From the NCBI RefSeq assembly GCF_030409505.1, contig NZ_JAUFPZ010000002.1, positions 372,001-436,000 on the forward strand: a stretch of DNA of 64,000 bases, in the 5' to 3' direction. Shown here piece after piece: positions 1 to 9,485 of the stretch. The notes beneath the pieces are model-generated. The model did no database searches. It had not been told where the DNA came from and saw nothing but the letters and a program-made list of their open reading frames with translations. Origin of the DNA: Zunongwangia endophytica. Lineage in GTDB: Bacteria > Bacteroidota > Bacteroidia > Flavobacteriales > Flavobacteriaceae. The position numbers and the translations under genes were made by a program. Numbering within the stretch: the first letter of the stretch is position 1; every line of letters starts with the position of its first letter.

Positions 1-314
1 TTTTCTCCTTTTTCCAGATTTCTACCAATAGTTACTTCGGAAAGTTCTCCGGAAGGCGAAATCATGTATAAGAGTAGAGGAGAGCCGTCATAAAAATGCC
101 AGATCTCCTCTTGATTTATTTTATGAAATGCTGAAAAATTTTCTGAAGTGAGTAAAAAATAAATACTGGTCGAATAGTTACGTTCTGTTTTAAAAGCTTC
201 AGGTAATGCATCTGCTGTGATAACATCGTCGCTTCGATAGACTTCTTTAAAGTAACCACCTTCAGGATGAGGTTGTAACTTCAGTTTTTCAATAATTGAT
301 TCCGCAGTATTCAT
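1..314 (-). CDS. Cupin superfamily protein (cupin_5/DUF985 type), C-terminal part missing
   Basis: The minus strand reads from an ATG at 312-314 out of the left edge of the window, giving about 104 codons without a stop. The N-terminus contains LQPHPEGGYFKEVYRS, followed by a stretch with YFLL and EIWHFYDG, which is the pattern of the DUF985/cupin_5 family of small beta-barrel proteins. Members of this family have no firmly established enzymatic role; some are annotated as sugar-binding or epimerase-like cupins. The gene begins 13 bases after the panB stop on the same strand, so it is probably co-transcribed with panB. The C-terminal portion lies outside the window. Family assignment is from visible motifs; function is unknown. 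Confidence 0.8.
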   Translation of the reverse strand, partial: MNTAESIIEKLKLQPHPEGGYFKEVYRSDDVITADALPEAFKTERNYSTSIYFLLTSENFSAFHKINQEEIWHFYDGSPLLLYMISPSGELSEVTIGRNLEKGE

Positions 315-327
315 TCAGCAAAAAAAA

Positions 328-1146
328 TTAATATTGTTCATCTTCCGAAGGAAAATCACCACTTTTTACATCTTCAGCATACCGTTGAAATGCTCCTGTC
401 ATTTCAGTATAAAGATCCAGGTATCTTCTTAAGAATCTTGGGTTAAATTCTTTGGTCATTCCCAACATATCGTGAACTACTAAAACCTGCCCATCACAGC
501 CGTTACCAGCACCAATACCAATTACCGGAATGCTAACGCTTTCAGCGACTTCTTTGGCTAATTTAGCAGGCACTTTTTCTAAAACAACGGCAAAACATCC
601 TAAGCGTTCTAAAAGTTTAGCATCAGATTTTAGCTTTTCAGCTTCTTCTTCGTCTTTTGCTCTAACGGTATATGTACCAAATTTATAGATGGATTGTGGT
701 GTTAATCCCAAATGGCCCATCACCGGAATACCAGCATGTAAGATTCGTTTAATTGATTCTTTAATTTCTTTACCACCTTCTAATTTAATGGCATGTGCGC
801 CACTTTCTTTCATAATTCTAATGGAAGATCGCAGAGCCTCTTTTGGGTCACTTTGGTAGGTTCCAAAAGGAAGGTCGACCACAACTAAAGAACGGTTGAT
901 GGCATTTACGACACTTGTGGCGTGATAGATCATGTGATCTAGCGTCATTGGAAGCGTTGTTTCGTAACCCGCCATCACATTACTGGCAGAATCGCCAACA
1001 AGGATCACATCGATCCCTGCGCCATCCATAATTTTTGCCATCGAATAATCGTAGGCCGTTAACATAGAGATTCTCTCTCCACGTTTTTTCATATCAACTA
1101 AAGACTTAACAGTAATTCTTTTATATTCTTTTTTAGCAACAGACAT
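328..1146 (-). CDS. panB: 3-methyl-2-oxobutanoate hydroxymethyltransferase
   Basis: This 272-residue protein is PanB, the cytoplasmic enzyme that transfers a hydroxymethyl group from methylene-tetrahydrofolate to 2-oxoisovalerate, the first committed step to pantothenate and coenzyme A. The sequence shows the family's [12 protein letters not shown] segment near the N-terminus, [23 protein letters not shown] with the Mg-binding Asp of VGDS, DLPFGTY, and GHLGLTPQS followed later by [15 protein letters not shown]. Length is normal for the family. The start is an ATG. The cupin gene follows after 13 bases on the same strand. No panC or panD is seen in the window, so the pathway genes are dispersed here. 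Identification is secure. Confidence 0.97.
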   Translation of the reverse strand: MSVAKKEYKRITVKSLVDMKKRGERISMLTAYDYSMAKIMDGAGIDVILVGDSASNVMAGYETTLPMTLDHMIYHATSVVNAINRSLVVVDLPFGTYQSDPKEALRSSIRIMKESGAHAIKLEGGKEIKESIKRILHAGIPVMGHLGLTPQSIYKFGTYTVRAKDEEEAEKLKSDAKLLERLGCFAVVLEKVPAKLAKEVAESVSIPVIGIGAGNGCDGQVLVVHDMLGMTKEFNPRFLRRYLDLYTEMTGAFQRYAEDVKSGDFPSEDEQY

Positions 1147-1449
1147 TAATTTAAATTTTGGTATGCGTAAAAATAAGGTTTTAATGAGAGACTAATTAAG
1201 ATTCCCTCAAGAAATTGGGGATGCTGTACTTTTCTTATTTTCAATTTTAGACATTTAACAATACTTTTTTAGTGTCGCTTATTTTTCGACTTTTCTGAGC
1301 AAGTCTATTATTCATAATTTCTTAGCGTTTGAAGAAGTATGCGGTCTATTACAAAGTCAGGAATTAATTTAGCTTTTCTGAGATGAAAAATTTTCAATTA
1401 AAAAAGCCATCAAAAATGATGGCTTAAATGTTCTATTTTGAAGTTTACT
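1147..1449. other. Intergenic region between panB and adh
   Basis: About 300 bases upstream of panB and downstream of the alcohol dehydrogenase, both minus strand. It is AT-rich. The only clear element is the adh terminator at its right end. No convincing small ORF, RNA or perfect promoter box was found in the rest; the panB promoter must lie here but I cannot point to a good TAnnTTTG match. Confidence 0.5.
1398..1427 (-). terminator. Rho-independent terminator of adh
   Basis: AAGCCATCA (1404-1412), loop AAAA, then TGATGGCTT (1417-1425) form a 9-bp stem. On the minus strand the stem is followed by a run of six T, as expected for termination of the alcohol dehydrogenase gene that ends at 1450. 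Confidence 0.8.
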
Positions 1450-2451
1450 TTATGGTTTTAAAACCACTCTAAATCGTGCTTCGTTATCCATCATTCGTTT
1501 GTAGGCTTCTTCAACATCAGCAAGTGGATATTCTTCGATCATAGGTTTGGTTCCGCTTAGCGCACTAAATTTTAAAGTGTCTTCGCTATCCATAGCGGTT
1601 CCGCTGGCCCATCCTGCGACAGAATTTTTTCCCATTATTAATTGCATTGGTGAAACTTCTACAGGCTCGCCGGTAGCACCTACAATTAGCAGTTTTCCGT
1701 TGGGACCTAATCCATCAACCACACTACTTATAGCTTTACTGTTTGGAGCTGTAGCTAAGATTAGTTTTGCTCCACCCAGCTTTTTAAGTTCTTCGACCGT
1801 ATCTTGCTCTTTAGCATTTATAAAATGCTGCGCTCCAAGATCTGAAGCTAAAGATTTTTTATCATCGCTGGTCGAAATCGCTACGGTTCGCATTCCCATT
1901 TTTGAAGCATACTGAACGGCTAAATGTCCTAAACCGCCAATTCCCTGAATAGCGACAACATCGCCCGGAGTAATTCCTGAATTTCTTAAAGCATTAAAAA
2001 CAGTAATCCCTGCACAAAGTAATGGAGCAGCTTCTGCTGAAGATAATTCGTCTGGAATACTTGCAATAGCTTCTTGAGGTGCGGTCATAAATTCGGCATA
2101 ACCACCATCGTAAGAGATTCCGCTAATTTTCGCATTCTCGCAGTTAATAAAATCACCACGACGACAAGGTTCACATTCAAAACAATGTCCCCCGTGCCAG
2201 CCTACGCCTACACGTTGTCCTTCTTTCCATTGTGAAACACGATCGCCGACTTTTTCTACAATTCCTACAACTTCGTGACCAGGAATTCTAGGATAATCGA
2301 TAGGCATCAAACCTTCTTTTGTAATGGCGTCACTATGGCAAATACCACAAGCTTCAATTTTAATTAAAACTTCGTTTTCTTTTGGTGAAGGTTTATCAAC
2401 ATCTATGTATTCGAATTCTCCACCTTTTTCTTTTACTTGTACTGCTTTCAT
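1450..2451 (-). CDS. Zinc-dependent alcohol dehydrogenase (AdhP/AdhA type)
   Basis: A 333-residue medium-chain dehydrogenase. Residues near 35-40 give ACGICHSDA with the catalytic zinc Cys; GHEVVGIVEKVG carries the second zinc ligand; a Cys cluster (CFECEPCRRGDFINC, near residues 95-110) forms the structural zinc site; IQGIGGLGHLAVQYA is the NAD(P)-binding glycine motif. This points to oxidation of primary alcohols or reduction of aldehydes in the cytoplasm; exact substrate cannot be read. Length is typical. The gene is followed by its own terminator and looks monocistronic. The start is the ATG that precedes the conserved MKAVQV sequence. Confidence 0.92.
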   Translation of the reverse strand: MKAVQVKEKGGEFEYIDVDKPSPKENEVLIKIEACGICHSDAITKEGLMPIDYPRIPGHEVVGIVEKVGDRVSQWKEGQRVGVGWHGGHCFECEPCRRGDFINCENAKISGISYDGGYAEFMTAPQEAIASIPDELSSAEAAPLLCAGITVFNALRNSGITPGDVVAIQGIGGLGHLAVQYASKMGMRTVAISTSDDKKSLASDLGAQHFINAKEQDTVEELKKLGGAKLILATAPNSKAISSVVDGLGPNGKLLIVGATGEPVEVSPMQLIMGKNSVAGWASGTAMDSEDTLKFSALSGTKPMIEEYPLADVEEAYKRMMDNEARFRVVLKP

Positions 2452-2512
2452 CGTTCAATTTTTTTGATTCTTGAATTTACGAAATTGAAGTACGAAGATT
2501 TTTAAGTCTTTG

Positions 2513-3208
2513 TTAAATAAAAAGATCGGTGATTTTTTCAGCATTCGTAGAAATGAGTACGACAATGCCATTATTCATAGCATGTAATAGCATAGGCCAG
2601 TATAATTCTTTGTTCTGAACTTTTAATCTGCCCATAAAATAACCAGCAATTATTCGTGGAAAAATGAGGAAGAATAATATAATATTGAATTCGAATCCAG
2701 AGACGTAATTCCACACATGTACGTAACCAAAAATTACTGCGGAAAGAATCCAAACTACGCGGAAGTGTTTATGAAGATAATATTGAAATCTTTTCATTTT
2801 TCTTTCAGGAATTACCGACTTCAGAAATAAAAAGATGATAAAAACACTTAATAGTAATAAGGCATATTTAAGAATTACATTGGCTTCCGCAGGAATAAAA
2901 GCCAAACTCAAAAATAAAATCCAGGAACAAATGAATATTAGAATTTCATTTTGTGAGGGCTTTATTAAACTCCTAAAAAGACTTTCTTCCATAATCGGAG
3001 CAATAATTACCGCGAGAATAAAAAAGATGGTGGGGTTATCTGTCATCATTTCGTAAATCCCGGATTGTTCGTAACGATCTAGATCTATTGATGGAAAGAA
3101 CTTATTTAGAAATCCTATCCCCATAAAAAACAAAATATAACAGCCCATTATTAGAAAATAATGGCGAATGAGATTTTTGATTTTCGATGGTAAATTTTGA
3201 GCGTACAA
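2513..3208 (-). CDS. CPBP family intramembrane metalloprotease
   Basis: A 231-residue polytopic membrane protein. The three CPBP (Abi/Rce1-like) signatures are visible in order: EESLFRS (EExxxR), FGYVHVWNY (FxxxH) and HAMNNGIV (HxxxN), which supply the glutamate and histidine residues of the intramembrane active site. Several hydrophobic segments flank these motifs. Family members cleave or process membrane substrates or act in bacteriocin self-immunity; the substrate here is unknown. It lies just downstream of the serine dehydratase gene (13-base gap, same strand), so the two may share a transcript, although no functional link is evident. Confidence 0.85.
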   Translation of the reverse strand: MYAQNLPSKIKNLIRHYFLIMGCYILFFMGIGFLNKFFPSIDLDRYEQSGIYEMMTDNPTIFFILAVIIAPIMEESLFRSLIKPSQNEILIFICSWILFLSLAFIPAEANVILKYALLLLSVFIIFLFLKSVIPERKMKRFQYYLHKHFRVVWILSAVIFGYVHVWNYVSGFEFNIILFFLIFPRIIAGYFMGRLKVQNKELYWPMLLHAMNNGIVVLISTNAEKITDLFI

Positions 3209-3221
3209 TTATAGAATGAGA

Positions 3222-4646
3222 TTAGCAATCACTAAGGCTTACTTTTACTGCAAGACCGCCTTCGCTGGTTTCTTTATATTTAGAATTCATGTCTTTTGCC
3301 GTATCCCACATGGTTGCAATTACTTTATCTAGTGGAACTTTTGCTTTAGTGGCGTCGCTCTCTAATGCAATTTCAGCAGCATTAATCGCTTTGATAGCGC
3401 CCATCGCGTTACGTTCGATACAAGGCACCTGTACTAAACCTCCAATAGGATCACAGGTTAAACCAAGATGATGTTCCATGGCGATTTCACTGGCCATCAA
3501 TACCTGTTCTGGTGTTCCACCCAGTAATTCGGTTAATCCACCAGCAGCCATTGCTGAAGATACTCCAATTTCGGCCTGGCAACCACCCATCGCTGCAGAA
3601 ATTGTGGCACCCTTTTTAAAAAGACTACCAATTTCTCCTGCTACTAGCATAAAACGTTTCATATCCTCGAAAGTAGCCTGATGATTTTCGATAACCATAT
3701 AATACATCATTACTGCTGGTACTGTGCCGGCACTACCGTTTGTGGGAGCGGTAACTACGCGGCCTAAACTGGCATTTACCTCATTTACACTCAAAGCAAA
3801 ACAACTAACCCATTTTAATATTTGCCGAAATTTAACTTCGGTATTTCTAATCGCATCAATCCAGTTTTCAGGGTTGCTATATTTCTCATTTGCGATTAGG
3901 CGTTGATGCATCTCGAAAGCACGGCGTTTTACACTTAATCCGCCGGGTAAGGTACCTTCAGTATGACAACCTATATACATCGATTCGAGCATGGTATCCC
4001 AAATTATCTGTAACCCCCCATCGATTTGGTCGTCGCTTCGTAGCGAACGTTCATTCTCTAAAACTAGCTCTGAAATACTTAGATTTTCAGCTTTACAATA
4101 GTCAAGTAACTGATTGGCACTTTCTACCGGATAGGGAAATTCGTCAAATTTGTCCTGTTTTCTTTTTGCATTCTTTCTTGCTTTTTTAATTACAAAACCG
4201 CCACCTATAGAAAAGAAAGATGAGGAACATTTTTTTCCGTTCGACAAATTTGCTCTAAAGATCATTCCGTTAGGATGATATTCGAGAAATTTACGATTGA
4301 ATTTTATAGCCGTTTCAATTTCAAAAGGAATAGCTTTTTCCTGATTTAGTTTCAGTATGTTCTCTGTTCTTATTTTAGAAATTTCAGTATCAATTATCGA
4401 AATATCCATCGTTACAGGATCGTAGCCACTAAGACCTAAAATAGTTGCGATGTCTGTAGCGTGTCCTTTTCCTGTTAGAGAAAGAGAACCGTAAAGATCT
4501 ATATGTATTTTTTCGACTAAATCGAAGGTTCCTTTGCTTTTTAATTCTGAAATCCAACGTTGCGCTGCCCGCCATGGTCCCAAAGTGTGAGAGCTGGAAG
4601 GTCCAACCCCAACCTTCAACATATCGAATACGCTAATACATTCCAT
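3222..4646 (-). CDS. sdaA: L-serine ammonia-lyase, iron-sulfur-dependent
   Basis: This 474-residue protein is the single-chain L-serine dehydratase that converts serine to pyruvate and ammonia. The N-terminus SVFDMLKVGVGPSSSHTLGPW and the C-terminal half with APTNGSAGTVPAV, GCQAEIGVSSAMAA and HHLGLTCDPIGGLVQVPC are diagnostic for the fused beta and alpha domains. Conserved Cys residues in the C-terminal half (GCQAE, TCDP, VPCIER) are the expected 4Fe-4S ligands. A -7-like box TACATTTG on the minus strand (4666-4673) lies about 20 bases before the ATG. The protease gene follows at 13 bases. Identification is secure. Confidence 0.96.
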   Translation of the reverse strand: MECISVFDMLKVGVGPSSSHTLGPWRAAQRWISELKSKGTFDLVEKIHIDLYGSLSLTGKGHATDIATILGLSGYDPVTMDISIIDTEISKIRTENILKLNQEKAIPFEIETAIKFNRKFLEYHPNGMIFRANLSNGKKCSSSFFSIGGGFVIKKARKNAKRKQDKFDEFPYPVESANQLLDYCKAENLSISELVLENERSLRSDDQIDGGLQIIWDTMLESMYIGCHTEGTLPGGLSVKRRAFEMHQRLIANEKYSNPENWIDAIRNTEVKFRQILKWVSCFALSVNEVNASLGRVVTAPTNGSAGTVPAVMMYYMVIENHQATFEDMKRFMLVAGEIGSLFKKGATISAAMGGCQAEIGVSSAMAAGGLTELLGGTPEQVLMASEIAMEHHLGLTCDPIGGLVQVPCIERNAMGAIKAINAAEIALESDATKAKVPLDKVIATMWDTAKDMNSKYKETSEGGLAVKVSLSDC

Positions 4647-4665
4647 ACTGAAAAAATTATGCGAG

Positions 4666-4673
4666 CAAATGTA
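4666..4673 (-). promoter_or_regulatory. -7 box of the sdaA promoter
   Basis: On the minus strand this reads TACATTTG, a full match to the Bacteroidota TAnnTTTG -7 element. It would start transcription near 4659, about 12 bases upstream of the sdaA ATG. The expected TTG about 20 bases upstream is not well matched, so the call rests on the -7 box and position. Confidence 0.4.
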
Positions 4674-4823
4674 TAATTTAAGAAAGAGATTGAGAAATAA
4701 ATATGCATAGTACTCTGCCTAATTCGGCATAAATACTGGCAAAATCTGCAATTGTTTCATCTAAGAAATAGAAATTATGCTCGCTTAAAAAAAGTAAGTG
4801 ACAACCTGTCATAAGTTTTCTGC

Positions 4824-4838
4824 TGGCACAAAGATTGA
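4824..4838 (+). promoter_or_regulatory. Sigma-54-like promoter element upstream of dnaK
   Basis: TGGCAC-N5-TTGA matches the sigma-54 -24/-12 pattern (TGGCAC-N5-TTGC) in all positions but the last C. It sits 52 bases before the dnaK ATG, so a start about 12 bases after the -12 element would leave a leader of about 40 bases. The match is direct; use by sigma-54 is inference, because no activator site or experiment is available. No convincing TAnnTTTG box was found in the same interval. Confidence 0.4.
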
Positions 4839-4889
4839 CTTTTACTGATCGTAAAATTGAATATAAAACATTAAATCACGTATAAAGTT

Positions 4890-6806
4890 ATGAGTAAGAT
4901 AATTGGAATTGACTTAGGTACTACTAACTCCTGCGTTTCAGTTATGGAAGGTAACGAGCCTACGGTAATCCCTAATGCCGAAGGTAAAAGAACAACTCCT
5001 TCTGTAATTGCTTTTGTAGAAGGTGGTGAAATTAAAGTTGGAGATCCTGCAAAGCGTCAGGCTGTAACTAATCCGCAAAAAACAATTGCTTCAGTAAAAA
5101 GATTTATGGGTAATAAATACTCAGAATCTTCAAGAGAAGCAGGGCGTGTAGCCTATAAAGTAGTTAAAGGAGATAATGATACACCACGAGTAGACATCGA
5201 TGGTCGTCTTTATACTCCACAGGAACTTTCAGCAATGATCCTTCAGAAAATGAAGAAAACTGCTGAAGACTATTTAGGACAGGATGTGACTGAAGCTGTA
5301 ATTACAGTACCAGCATATTTTAACGATTCTCAACGTCAGGCTACAAAAGAAGCTGGTGAGATCTCTGGTCTTAAAGTAAGAAGAATTATAAACGAGCCTA
5401 CTGCAGCAGCATTAGCTTATGGCCTTGATAAAAAATCAAGTGATCAAAAAATCGCTGTATATGACCTTGGTGGTGGTACTTTCGATATCTCTGTTTTAGA
5501 ATTAGGAGATGGCGTATTTGAGGTATTATCTACAAATGGTGATACGCATTTAGGTGGTGATGATTTTGATGAAGTAATCATCGACTGGTTAGCAGATACG
5601 TTCCAGAAAGCTGAAGATATCGATCTTAGAAAAGATCCGATGGCTTTACAACGTCTTAAAGAAGCTGCAGAGAAAGCGAAGATTGAATTATCGTCTTCTT
5701 CTCAAACAGAAATTAATTTACCATACGTAACGGCTACTGCAAGTGGACCAAAACACTTGGTAGAATCTTTATCTAGATCTAAATTTGAGCAATTAGCTGC
5801 AGAATTAGTTACTAGATCGATGGAGCCGGTAAAGAAAGCGCTTAAAGATGCTGGTCTTTCTACTAGCGATATTGATGAGGTTATTTTAGTAGGTGGTTCT
5901 ACTCGTATTCCTAAGATTCAGGAAGAAGTAGAAAGCTTCTTTGGTAAAAAACCATCTAAAGGTGTAAACCCAGATGAGGTTGTATCTATTGGTGCAGCTA
6001 TTCAGGGTGGTGTATTAACTGGTGATGTTAAGGATGTATTGTTATTAGATGTTACTCCGCTTTCTCTAGGTATTGAAACTATGGGAGGAGTAAATACCAA
6101 ATTGATCGAAGCGAATACAACTATTCCTTCTAAAAAATCACAAACATTCTCTACCGCTGCAGATAATCAGCCTTCAGTAGAAATTCACGTACTACAAGGT
6201 GAGCGTCCAATGGCGACAGATAATAAAACAATTGGTAGATTCCACTTAGACGGAATTCCACCAGCGCCAAGAGGAACACCTCAAATTGAAGTAACTTTTG
6301 ATATCGATGCTAACGGTATTATTAAAGTAAGCGCAACAGATAAAGCGACAGGAAAATCTCAGGATATTCGTATTGAAGCTTCTTCAGGATTAACAGAAGA
6401 AGAAATCGAGAAAATGAGACAAGAAGCTGAAGCTAACGCTGATGCTGATAAACAAGCGAAAGAAAAAGTAGATAAGCTTAACGAAGCAGATGGAATGATC
6501 TTCCAGACTGAAAAGCAATTGAAAGAATTTGGAGACAAACTTTCTGCAGATAAGAAAAAACCTATCGAAGATGCTTTAGAGGAGCTTAAGAAAGCTTATG
6601 AAACTAAAGAGTTAGAACAAATAACTCCTGCATTAGACAAATTGAATGAAGCATGGAAAACAGCTTCTGAAGAAATGTATAAAGCGCAAGCTGAAGCACA
6701 AGGTGGTGCTCAGGGAGCTGCTGGTGCAGAGGGAGGACAAGCCGGAGGCGGTGAAGCCAAAGGTGGAGATGATGTAGAAGATGTAGACTTCGAAGAAGTG
6801 AAGTAA
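4890..6806 (+). CDS. dnaK: Molecular chaperone DnaK (Hsp70)
   Basis: A 638-residue Hsp70. The ATPase domain begins with [18 protein letters not shown], contains [17 protein letters not shown], the adenosine-binding [17 protein letters not shown] and [13 protein letters not shown]. The interdomain linker [16 protein letters not shown] leads to the substrate-binding beta domain and a helical lid, and the C-terminus is rich in Gly/Ala/Gln and ends [10 protein letters not shown]. The protein folds and protects polypeptides with DnaJ and GrpE, neither of which is in the window. It is monocistronic: an intergenic region with a sigma-54-like element lies before it and a strong terminator after it. 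Identification is secure. Confidence 0.99.
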   Translation: MSKIIGIDLGTTNSCVSVMEGNEPTVIPNAEGKRTTPSVIAFVEGGEIKVGDPAKRQAVTNPQKTIASVKRFMGNKYSESSREAGRVAYKVVKGDNDTPRVDIDGRLYTPQELSAMILQKMKKTAEDYLGQDVTEAVITVPAYFNDSQRQATKEAGEISGLKVRRIINEPTAAALAYGLDKKSSDQKIAVYDLGGGTFDISVLELGDGVFEVLSTNGDTHLGGDDFDEVIIDWLADTFQKAEDIDLRKDPMALQRLKEAAEKAKIELSSSSQTEINLPYVTATASGPKHLVESLSRSKFEQLAAELVTRSMEPVKKALKDAGLSTSDIDEVILVGGSTRIPKIQEEVESFFGKKPSKGVNPDEVVSIGAAIQGGVLTGDVKDVLLLDVTPLSLGIETMGGVNTKLIEANTTIPSKKSQTFSTAADNQPSVEIHVLQGERPMATDNKTIGRFHLDGIPPAPRGTPQIEVTFDIDANGIIKVSATDKATGKSQDIRIEASSGLTEEEIEKMRQEAEANADADKQAKEKVDKLNEADGMIFQTEKQLKEFGDKLSADKKKPIEDALEELKKAYETKELEQITPALDKLNEAWKTASEEMYKAQAEAQGGAQGAAGAEGGQAGGGEAKGGDDVEDVDFEEVK

Positions 6807-6826
6807 GCTTCATCTAGATATTTGAT

Positions 6827-6859
6827 AAAAAGCCGCTGATTTTTCAGCGGCTTTTTTTG
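6827..6859 (+). terminator. Rho-independent terminator of dnaK
   Basis: AGCCGCTGA (6831-6839), loop TTTT, TCAGCGGCT (6844-6852), then a run of seven T. The A-run before the stem extends base pairing with the T tract. It lies 25 bases after the dnaK stop. Confidence 0.9.
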
Positions 6860-6910
6860 TACGCAACCTTTTTTGGAATCTTACATCTAATTAAAAAGCA
6901 TTCAAAAATT

Positions 6911-7261
6911 ATGATCAAAAAACTATCAATTCTAGCCTTAGCAATTTTACTATTTTCTTGTTCAGACGATGATGATAATAATTGTCCCGGTGGATTGAAT
7001 GAAACCTGGTTTACTAATTATAAATCTGAACTGAACTCAAATTGCGAAATTGAAGTTTCAATTTTTAGAGGTAATTATGAGGGACAAACTGTTTATTATG
7101 AATTAATCACTGATGGTGCTGTGAATTTTCAAGCGATGATAACATTTTATAACTGCAATGGAGATGTTGAAGCTGAATTAACTGCAGAAGAAAGTAATGA
7201 GTACTTAGACAATGAAGGTCAGGATGATTTAAAGCTTTTTACCTGCTCCGATTCGGATTAA
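6911..7261 (+). CDS. Small secreted lipoprotein, unknown function
   Basis: The ATG at 6911 gives 116 residues with a clean lipoprotein signal, MIKKLSILALAILLFSC; the reading frame is open further upstream to 6857, but that start would precede the dnaK terminator's T-tract and spoil the signal peptide. The mature protein begins CSDDDDNN, matching the Asp-rich export signal that sends Bacteroidota lipoproteins to the cell surface. The rest contains four further Cys residues (near NCPGG, NCEIEV, YNCNGD, FTCSD), which may form disulfides. No known domain is recognised. It is convergent with the NRAMP-like gene downstream. Surface location is inferred from the signal. Confidence 0.75.
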   Translation: MIKKLSILALAILLFSCSDDDDNNCPGGLNETWFTNYKSELNSNCEIEVSIFRGNYEGQTVYYELITDGAVNFQAMITFYNCNGDVEAELTAEESNEYLDNEGQDDLKLFTCSDSD

Positions 7262-7380
7262 TTTTGATGATAGTGATCTCCACTTTTTGAGATAAATACT
7301 TAATTTACTCAAATTTATCCTTTTCGCATATTAGTATTTTCTTAGTCTGTCTTGTAATAATGATGATAAGTCAATAGATT

Positions 7381-8658
7381 TTATACAAAGAAATTATAAC
7401 CCAAATATGCAATATTGAATATCAAGAGCATCACAAAACATACTATTGTGAATATTCGATAGTTTTTACCGGGACGGTCGGCTTCTGGCATTTCTTTGCC
7501 GGTAACTAATTTGTAATTAAACCAAGCTAGAATAGGCGCTGATAAAAAAGATAATCCGGCAGCAAAATCAATCAGAATGGTAAAAGATCCAGAGCTGAAA
7601 TATAGAATCGCTAACGAAAGTATCGGAATGATAAATATCGATATTTGATAAAATTGCCAACGTTTTTTAATATTATCGGTTTTGGATACTTCAGGATGAA
7701 AAAGTTCTGATATTACTCTGGGATACGCATCGGTTACTGTAATTACAGTGCTCAGCATGGTGACAAAAGCAGCGATTGCGATAATTGGTTTGCTCCATTC
7801 TCCAAGTGTTTTTCCGTAGAGATTAATAAGCTGTGAAGAAAATTCTACGCTGTTGCTGCTAAAACTCTCACCACTTCCAAACATTACTAAAACTCCAAGT
7901 AAAAAGAAAAGCATTCCAATAAAACAGGCCGAAAAATATCCAATATTGAAGTCTAAAAAAGCATTTTTTAAAGTCAGTTTTTCTTTGTTTCCGTGAGCTT
8001 TTTCTTTAGTCCATATTGAATGCCATACTGCAGCATCAAGCGGAATAGGCATCCAACCCATAAAAGCGATGATAAAGCCAAGACTTGCAGTAGTCCATAG
8101 CGACGGAATTTCTACAGTTTCAATTGGGCCTTTCTGGATTCCTAAGGCCATACAAACGGCAGCCAAAGTGGCTATAGTAAGCAGACTCACGATAATCTTC
8201 ATGCTTTTGTCTAATCCGGGATATTTCCCGATTAATAGCAAAGCAATACTAGCTCCAAAAATGATAAAACTCCATACAAAAGGAGATAAGCCAAAATTAA
8301 AAAGTCGTTCAGCTAAACCAGCAGTTACGATAGTTACCGCAGCCTGAATAATAAACATGCTGGCAATCGTAATAAAAATGAACAAATAATAAGGAATCTT
8401 ACCTAGCTGCTTATAGCCGGAAATTAAATGTTTACCAGTTCCTGCCACATAACGAGCACCAAATTCTAAAAACGGATACTTAGAAATACACGCTAGCAAT
8501 AACGCCCAAATTAAAATATATCCATAATCAGCTCCTGCACGTGTAGATTGCACCAAATGCGAAACACCAATCGCAGCACCAGCTAGTAAAAAGCCCGGAC
8601 CTATATTTTTTAAAACTGAAGTTTTTTTTGAATTTCCCGCGCTTTTTTGTGATTCCAT
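7381..8658 (-). CDS. NRAMP-like transporter with divergent metal-binding motifs
   Basis: A 425-residue membrane protein with about 11 hydrophobic segments. The opening GPGFLLAG...ADYGY aligns in register with helix 1 of MntH-type NRAMP transporters, but the canonical DPGN is replaced by GVSH (residues 31-34). In helix 6 the canonical MPHN is replaced by MPIP (203-206), leaving only the Met and Pro. The fold assignment to the NRAMP/APC superfamily is therefore supported, whereas Mn or Fe transport is not; the substrate may be a different ion or solute. It lies alone between convergent and tandem neighbours, with no metal-regulator box that I can recognise. Confidence 0.75.
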   Translation of the reverse strand: MESQKSAGNSKKTSVLKNIGPGFLLAGAAIGVSHLVQSTRAGADYGYILIWALLLACISKYPFLEFGARYVAGTGKHLISGYKQLGKIPYYLFIFITIASMFIIQAAVTIVTAGLAERLFNFGLSPFVWSFIIFGASIALLLIGKYPGLDKSMKIIVSLLTIATLAAVCMALGIQKGPIETVEIPSLWTTASLGFIIAFMGWMPIPLDAAVWHSIWTKEKAHGNKEKLTLKNAFLDFNIGYFSACFIGMLFFLLGVLVMFGSGESFSSNSVEFSSQLINLYGKTLGEWSKPIIAIAAFVTMLSTVITVTDAYPRVISELFHPEVSKTDNIKKRWQFYQISIFIIPILSLAILYFSSGSFTILIDFAAGLSFLSAPILAWFNYKLVTGKEMPEADRPGKNYRIFTIVCFVMLLIFNIAYLGYNFFV

Positions 8659-8801
8659 TGCTTTTATAAATCGTATGTAGCGAAAATATTAAAAAAATAA
8701 GAATAAAGTTAACATTTTACGGTTTACAGAAAAAAGCCATCACCTTTCAGTGCAGAGAAATCTTCAGAATTATCTAATCATCAAATCTGCACATTTTCAA
8801 A

Positions 8802-9437
8802 TCAACTAAGTTTCTTAATAATTTCAGTATTAAATTCGTGTCCGCCGTTGTAGGTTATAATTTCAAAATTGTTGGGAAACAAAGATTTCATACGTTCTTC
8901 TTCAACTTTTATAATTCCTTTTTTTAGGTATTCATCTTCGTTTCCGTAGAGATAAGTGACCTTAGTGTCTTTTAGGATTTTAAAATCTTCGGGAATTAAT
9001 TCCGCAGGAACTTTTCCGGAATGAAGAATCAGTTGATCGCATTTCATCTGTCTTCTCGCCAAAAATCTTGTAGCTACAGAGACTCCCTGAGAATATCCTA
9101 AAACAATCAAATTTGGCGCTTTAGCTAAATTTTCTTCAGCATAAACTTCATCCAAATAGTTAAGTACATTTTCGATTTCAGCCTCTGTATCTTCTTTGGT
9201 AAGCCAGGAAGCGCCCACGTGCCGATAATCAGATTTCAGGTAATATTTAGATTGCGCTTGTGGCGCGATAATATAGTTTTCGCTGGAATCCAGATGATTA
9301 AAAAACCGAATAAAATATCGGCTTAAATAACCAATGCCATGGCAAACCAGCCAAACGTTTTTAGTCTTCTCAGAAAATTCATTTAGTACGCTGTAGCTAT
9401 TGCTAATTTGATAAGAAACCTGTTTTTCTCGGCTCAT
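8802..9437 (-). CDS. Alpha/beta hydrolase, phospholipase/carboxylesterase-like
   Basis: A 211-residue cytoplasmic alpha/beta hydrolase. The nucleophile elbow GYSQG (with Ser) follows a strand NLIVL, the acidic residue is likely in LYGNEDEYL, and the histidine in NGGHEFN completes the triad, all in the expected order. VCHGIGYLSRYF near the N-terminus resembles the oxyanion-hole HG region. This resembles the phospholipase/carboxylesterase family of small esterases; the substrate is unknown. It starts divergently from the MenI-like thioesterase, with the ATGs only 48 bases apart, so their promoters overlap. Confidence 0.8.
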   Translation of the reverse strand: MSREKQVSYQISNSYSVLNEFSEKTKNVWLVCHGIGYLSRYFIRFFNHLDSSENYIIAPQAQSKYYLKSDYRHVGASWLTKEDTEAEIENVLNYLDEVYAEENLAKAPNLIVLGYSQGVSVATRFLARRQMKCDQLILHSGKVPAELIPEDFKILKDTKVTYLYGNEDEYLKKGIIKVEEERMKSLFPNNFEIITYNGGHEFNTEIIKKLS

Positions 9438-9485
9438 GCTGTAGATTCAATTTTGTACTTTTACAAAGTAATTAATCGTATTGCT

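Noticed and set aside
1547..1915. Open frame on the plus strand inside the alcohol dehydrogenase gene, 122 codons
   Set aside because: It lies entirely antisense to a conserved gene with intact motifs and has no recognisable domain; the same holds for the many other antisense frames over sdaA, uvrA, glmM and E1.
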